The position numbers and the translations under genes were made by a program. Source: Caldibacillus thermoamylovorans (GTDB lineage: Bacteria; Bacillota; Bacilli; Bacillales; Caldibacillaceae). From it: a stretch of 39,556 nt of DNA. Shown here piece by piece: positions 36,402 through 39,556 of the stretch. The first letter of the stretch is position 1. Every line of letters begins with the position of its first letter. The stretch covers positions 1 to 39,556 of the forward strand of contig NZ_CCRF01000098.1 in the NCBI RefSeq assembly GCF_000751775.1, in the 5' to 3' direction. Below the pieces are notes generated by a model. The model was not told where the DNA came from, did not search any database, and saw only the letters and a list, made by a program, of their open reading frames with translations.

Positions 36402-37433
36402 ATGGATAATAAAGGAAATACACGGTTATACCGAAAAACAAAAAGAAAAAAACGAAAGCGACTAGTTATTTTATTACCTTTCTTAATCATACTTGTATCA
36501 ATATTATCATACGGAGGGTTTTTATACTGGAAAGCACATTCGGCTATTTCCGACTCCTTTGAGGATATTGGTAGAGATAAATCTGATTTACGGGAAAAAA
36601 TTGTCGATCCAACAAAAGATAATATTTCTATTCTTATTATCGGTGTAGACTCAAGTGAGGCAAGAAAAGAGAGAGGGAATAATTTATCTGATACATTAAT
36701 GTTGGCAACTTTAAACAAGCATGAAAATAGTGTAAAGTTATTAAGTATTCCAAGGGATACCTATGTTTATGTGCCTGCAATTGGTGAAAAAACAAAAATT
36801 AACCACGCCCATTCAAAGGGTGGAGCCAAAGCAACAATCGAAACGGTAGAAAATTTATTAGAAGTACCGATTGACTATTACGTTAGTATCAATTTCGAGG
36901 CATTCATCGAAATTGTCGACGCATTAGGCGGTATAACGGTTGATGTTCCGTATGAATTTGCCGAACTCGATTCCAAAGAAAAATCATTAATTTTTCTTAA
37001 ACCCGGTGTTCAAAAATTAAATGGTGAAGAGGCACTTGCTCTCGCTCGAACCAGGAAATTGGACAACGATATCGAAAGAGGGAAACGTCAGCAGGAAATT
37101 ATTAAGGCTATCATTAAAAAGGCTGTTTCTGTAGGTTCAATTACTAAATATGATGATGTCATCGAAGCAGTTGGAAATAATATGAAAACTAATATGACAT
37201 TTGGGGAAATGCGTGGTTTAGCTTCCTATGGACTTAATGATAAAAATTTGGCGATTGAATCACTGACATTAAAAGGATCCGACTATAAACCAGGAAAAAC
37301 ATATTATTACAAATTGGACGAGGAATCTTTAGAAGAGACGAAACAGCTGCTGGTTAATCATTTGGAATTGGATAACAGTAAAACAGCGATTAATGATGAC
37401 AGTAATGACAATATTAGTTCCGATCAAAATTAA
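36402..37433 (+). CDS. LytR-CpsA-Psr (LCP) family wall-polymer ligase, copy 2
   Basis: 343 residues from ATG 36402 (AAGGGG eight bases upstream; an earlier ATG at 36378 has no such site). A very basic N-terminus (YRKTKRKKRKR) and a membrane helix (about 22-44) are followed by an LCP domain: LIIGVDSSEARKERGNNLSD, SIPRDTYVYVP, KINHAHSKGG, ALGGITVDVP and ERGKRQQEII. It is similar in plan to copy 1 but clearly diverged, and the C-terminal tail is Asn/Asp-rich. The pair probably attaches one or two kinds of anionic polymer to the wall. Confidence 0.9.
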   Translation: MDNKGNTRLYRKTKRKKRKRLVILLPFLIILVSILSYGGFLYWKAHSAISDSFEDIGRDKSDLREKIVDPTKDNISILIIGVDSSEARKERGNNLSDTLMLATLNKHENSVKLLSIPRDTYVYVPAIGEKTKINHAHSKGGAKATIETVENLLEVPIDYYVSINFEAFIEIVDALGGITVDVPYEFAELDSKEKSLIFLKPGVQKLNGEEALALARTRKLDNDIERGKRQQEIIKAIIKKAVSVGSITKYDDVIEAVGNNMKTNMTFGEMRGLASYGLNDKNLAIESLTLKGSDYKPGKTYYYKLDEESLEETKQLLVNHLELDNSKTAINDDSNDNISSDQN

Positions 37434-37451
37434 AATTGGCGGCAAAATTTT

Positions 37452-37499
37452 TGGGAATCCTGAAGTCGAAAACACGACATTTGGATTCCCATTTTATAT
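37452..37499 (+). terminator. Terminator between convergent LCP and phosphoglycerol transferase genes
   Basis: TGGGAATCC (37452-37460) pairs with GGATTCCCA (37483-37491), with an inner GTCG/CGAC stem, followed by a T-rich tract. It serves the plus-strand LCP gene best. Confidence 0.7.
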
Positions 37500-37522
37500 T
37501 TAACCAAGACGTTTACGATTAT

Positions 37523-39095
37523 TTAGCTCTCTTGGTTAGTCTCCTCAGTTTGTTCTAACAAATACAAATAATCATCCCTTAATATATTACTGTTATAAAA
37601 ATTGGAATTTTTTGCCAGCTCCTCATTTACAAAATTAAATTTATGTTCTTCTGTCAATGTTTTTTCTCCGGAAAATAGATTGGTTCCTAAACCCAGCCGT
37701 TCACCTTCAATTTGCACACCGATACTTGCTAAAATCGTCGGATACACATCAAGAGAAGTAAATGTTCTATTTTTTTCTTGAAGAGGAGTGGCCACAGAAT
37801 TAATGAACACATTATAGATAGTCCGTTCATATTCATCCGATAAATGTTCCTCAAAAAATTTCGGATCTTTGCATACTTAAATGGTCACCTAATATGACTA
37901 AAGTGGTATTATCATAAAACGGCTGTTGTTGTAACCACTCGATAAATTCGGCAACTTGTTTGGATGAATAAGCATACACATTTTCATATTGCGTTCCGTA
38001 TATTTCTTCTGCCCCTTCTTCTAAATATCCGTCCTGAAAATGCGTATTTGCCGTCAAAAAAGTAAAATTGAAAGGTTCACCTTGCTCTGCCAATTCGATA
38101 ATTTCCTCTTTTGCCCAAGTAAATAGATGTGTGTCGTCAAAGCCCCACCAAACGCGGTCACTTTCATCCATCTTCCCTTGTTCGATGGCCGTATTTACAT
38201 CAAAAATTTTATAGTCCCCATGTTTTTTAAAATAATTGCTTCGACCGCCAAAATTTGCATCGGATCCTGCCATAAACTCCAAATTATACCCGGCCTCTTT
38301 CAGCACATCACCTAATGCATATGCCCCGGCCAAGAATTGGTCTGAGGATGTATATTCATTTCCATTAATGGGAATTTTTAAAGGCAGTCCGGTAGTCGTC
38401 GAAACAATTCCGGCTACTGTCCACCCGGTCCCTTCTACTTGATAGGCTCCACCTATTTTCTCGGTGTTCGAAAAGTTAATATGTTTCAAGGCTAAATTTT
38501 CTAATTCCGGAACAACTGAGTACTCCCAACCGCCACCATTTTCTTTTGATATAAATGAGTTTTCCATCGATTCCATATATAAAATGATCAAATTTCTCTT
38601 TTGTTCAGGAAAAGTTAAGTTGACATCTGCCCCACCTGCATAGTTTTCTTCTATAAATGTCGAGTAATCTGTTAAACTAGCAACATATTGTTTGACACCA
38701 ATTAAGTGATAACCGGCAAACAGGGATAATACCAAAACAATAACCGAATAGGAAAAACGATATTTATATAGAGTTTTATTTGGAAAAATTGAAAAATATA
38801 ACTTTTTACGGTTAACATTCATTTCTATCATGTTGATTCGATCTTTGAACCGACATATTGGAAGTAGTAAAGCCAATAAAATCATGAAAAACGGGAACAA
38901 GCTTTTTTTTATGCCTGTTAATATTACATCTTTTGATGTACCTCCCACCCCATTAAAAAGATAAAATACCATTTCATCTACCGTTTGATCAGAAAAATAA
39001 TTTCTAATATACAAGGAAAAAGATAATATAACTGAAGCGATTACAATGATGACTATGGCTAATATTCCCTTTTTCAAATGACGTTTATTATCCAT
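37523..39095 (-). pseudogene. LtaS/MdoB-like phosphoglycerol transferase, interrupted by a one-base frameshift
   Basis: The first frame gives 414 residues: four to five membrane helices up to about 140, then a sulfatase-fold domain with LIILYMESMENS (metal-ligand region), VEGTGWTVAGIVSTTTGLPL (likely nucleophile Thr; layout closer to MdoB/OpgB) and VILGDHLSM. It then stops. A shift at the TTT run 37868-37870 restores MQDPKFFEEHLSDEYE and FTSLDVYPTILASIGV up to the stop at 37523, giving a normal length near 520. One extra base therefore splits an otherwise intact gene. It would add glycerol phosphate to a lipid-linked polymer. An assembly error is possible. Confidence 0.8.
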
Positions 39096-39405
39096 TTTCC
39101 CGCTCCACTTGCAATTTCAGCTTCACATTTAATTCAATAAATCGGTAAGAGACAACAAGTAAAAGGGAAATAACCAAAGCCATCAAAGTATATTTAAATG
39201 TAAATAAACTTGTATAAATAAAGGAATCAGTGTTGAAAAAATAAATCAATATTCCATACATTACACAATTGGTAATAAGGGAAAATAATGCAAAATGGGT
39301 AACCGCTTCAAACAAATTCAAAGTTTTTCCGGATAATTTCGAATAAAACAGTAATGCAACGAGAGAAGGCATAACCAGTGACATAATTTCATTAAAACTC
39401 ACCAT
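39088..39405 (-). CDS. Small membrane protein upstream of the phosphoglycerol transferase gene
   Basis: 105 residues from ATG 39405; a GTG at 39411 is less well spaced from AGGTAGG. Three hydrophobic segments (about 10-25, 35-57 and 64-90) suggest a small integral membrane protein. I do not recognise the family. Its end overlaps the start of the phosphoglycerol transferase gene by 8 bp, so the two are translationally coupled and the small protein may assist the enzyme or be part of its membrane module. The upstream 39412-39556 shows nothing further. Confidence 0.65.
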   Translation of the reverse strand: MVSFNEIMSLVMPSLVALLFYSKLSGKTLNLFEAVTHFALFSLITNCVMYGILIYFFNTDSFIYTSLFTFKYTLMALVISLLLVVSYRFIELNVKLKLQVERENG

Positions 39406-39556
39406 TTCCACCTACCTGTAAGTCATATTCTGTAATTACCAACGATTCGTGATCAGTTGGTAAAATAAGGCGAATAATTTTAATGAAAGGGCTTTAATTT
39501 TTTAAAAATATATTCTTACGTAATCTTTTTTAGACCCGTAAATAGCTTGTTCATAA

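Overview
The window looks like chromosomal DNA of a low-GC Gram-positive rod, most likely a member of the Bacillaceae. Supporting signs are AGGAGG-type ribosome binding sites (with TTG and GTG starts), a sortase with an LPTTG-anchored substrate, two LytR-CpsA-Psr ligases, an LTA-synthase-like protein, YkfB/YkfC-type muropeptide enzymes, and insertion-sequence relics of kinds common in Bacillus relatives. There is no rRNA, tRNA or CRISPR array. All functional calls come from reading the translated sequence by eye; no database search was run.

Layout. 1-950 is a graveyard: an IS66 transposase tail, a decayed IS21 IstA relic and a short inverted-repeat element. 1006-9213 (minus strand) is a compact six-gene operon of unknown substrate: TIM-barrel protein, permease, hydantoinase/oxoprolinase-type ATPase, HExxH protein, FAD oxidoreductase and exported DUF4127 protein. 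9291-12400 holds an IS1380 relic, a small XRE regulator with three GTTCTAAAA sites around it, and an IS4-type element whose transposase has two internal stops. 12497-16213 (minus) is a muropeptide-dipeptide cluster: DUF3870 gene, a strong terminator, then DUF819 permease, ykfB and ykfC. A FadR-type GntR regulator, now frameshifted and truncated, diverges from it and keeps a palindromic operator-like site. 17145-17786 holds two more IS relics and a cluster of DnaA-box sequences.

18070-22209 (minus) is a cell-surface module: two secreted proteins sharing a repeat of about 35 residues, one ending in LPTTG, followed by a class D-type sortase behind a terminator. 22817-24207 contains a structured 111-bp repeat, an IS30 relic with an internal inversion, and a 5'-truncated SGNH hydrolase fused to it. 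24733-29370 is dominated by two arrays of 52-bp tandem repeats (9 and 15 units) that flank a NERD-domain protein with a zinc ribbon and a ClC Cl-/H+ exchanger. 29723-33093 carries a secreted 5'-nucleotidase and, divergently, a GT39-like membrane glycosyltransferase. 33551-34450 is an IS1380 relic. 34836-39405 is an envelope-polymer region: two divergent LCP ligases, with a second copy of the structured 111-bp repeat between them, then a frameshifted LtaS/MdoB-like phosphoglycerol transferase preceded by a small membrane protein.

The common theme is cell-envelope metabolism (muropeptide use, sortase anchoring, LCP ligases, glycerol-phosphate polymer synthesis) cut up by decaying mobile elements. 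The least explained parts are the six-gene operon, the paired repeat proteins with their sortase, the 52-bp arrays, and the two structured 111-bp elements whose outer stems covary.
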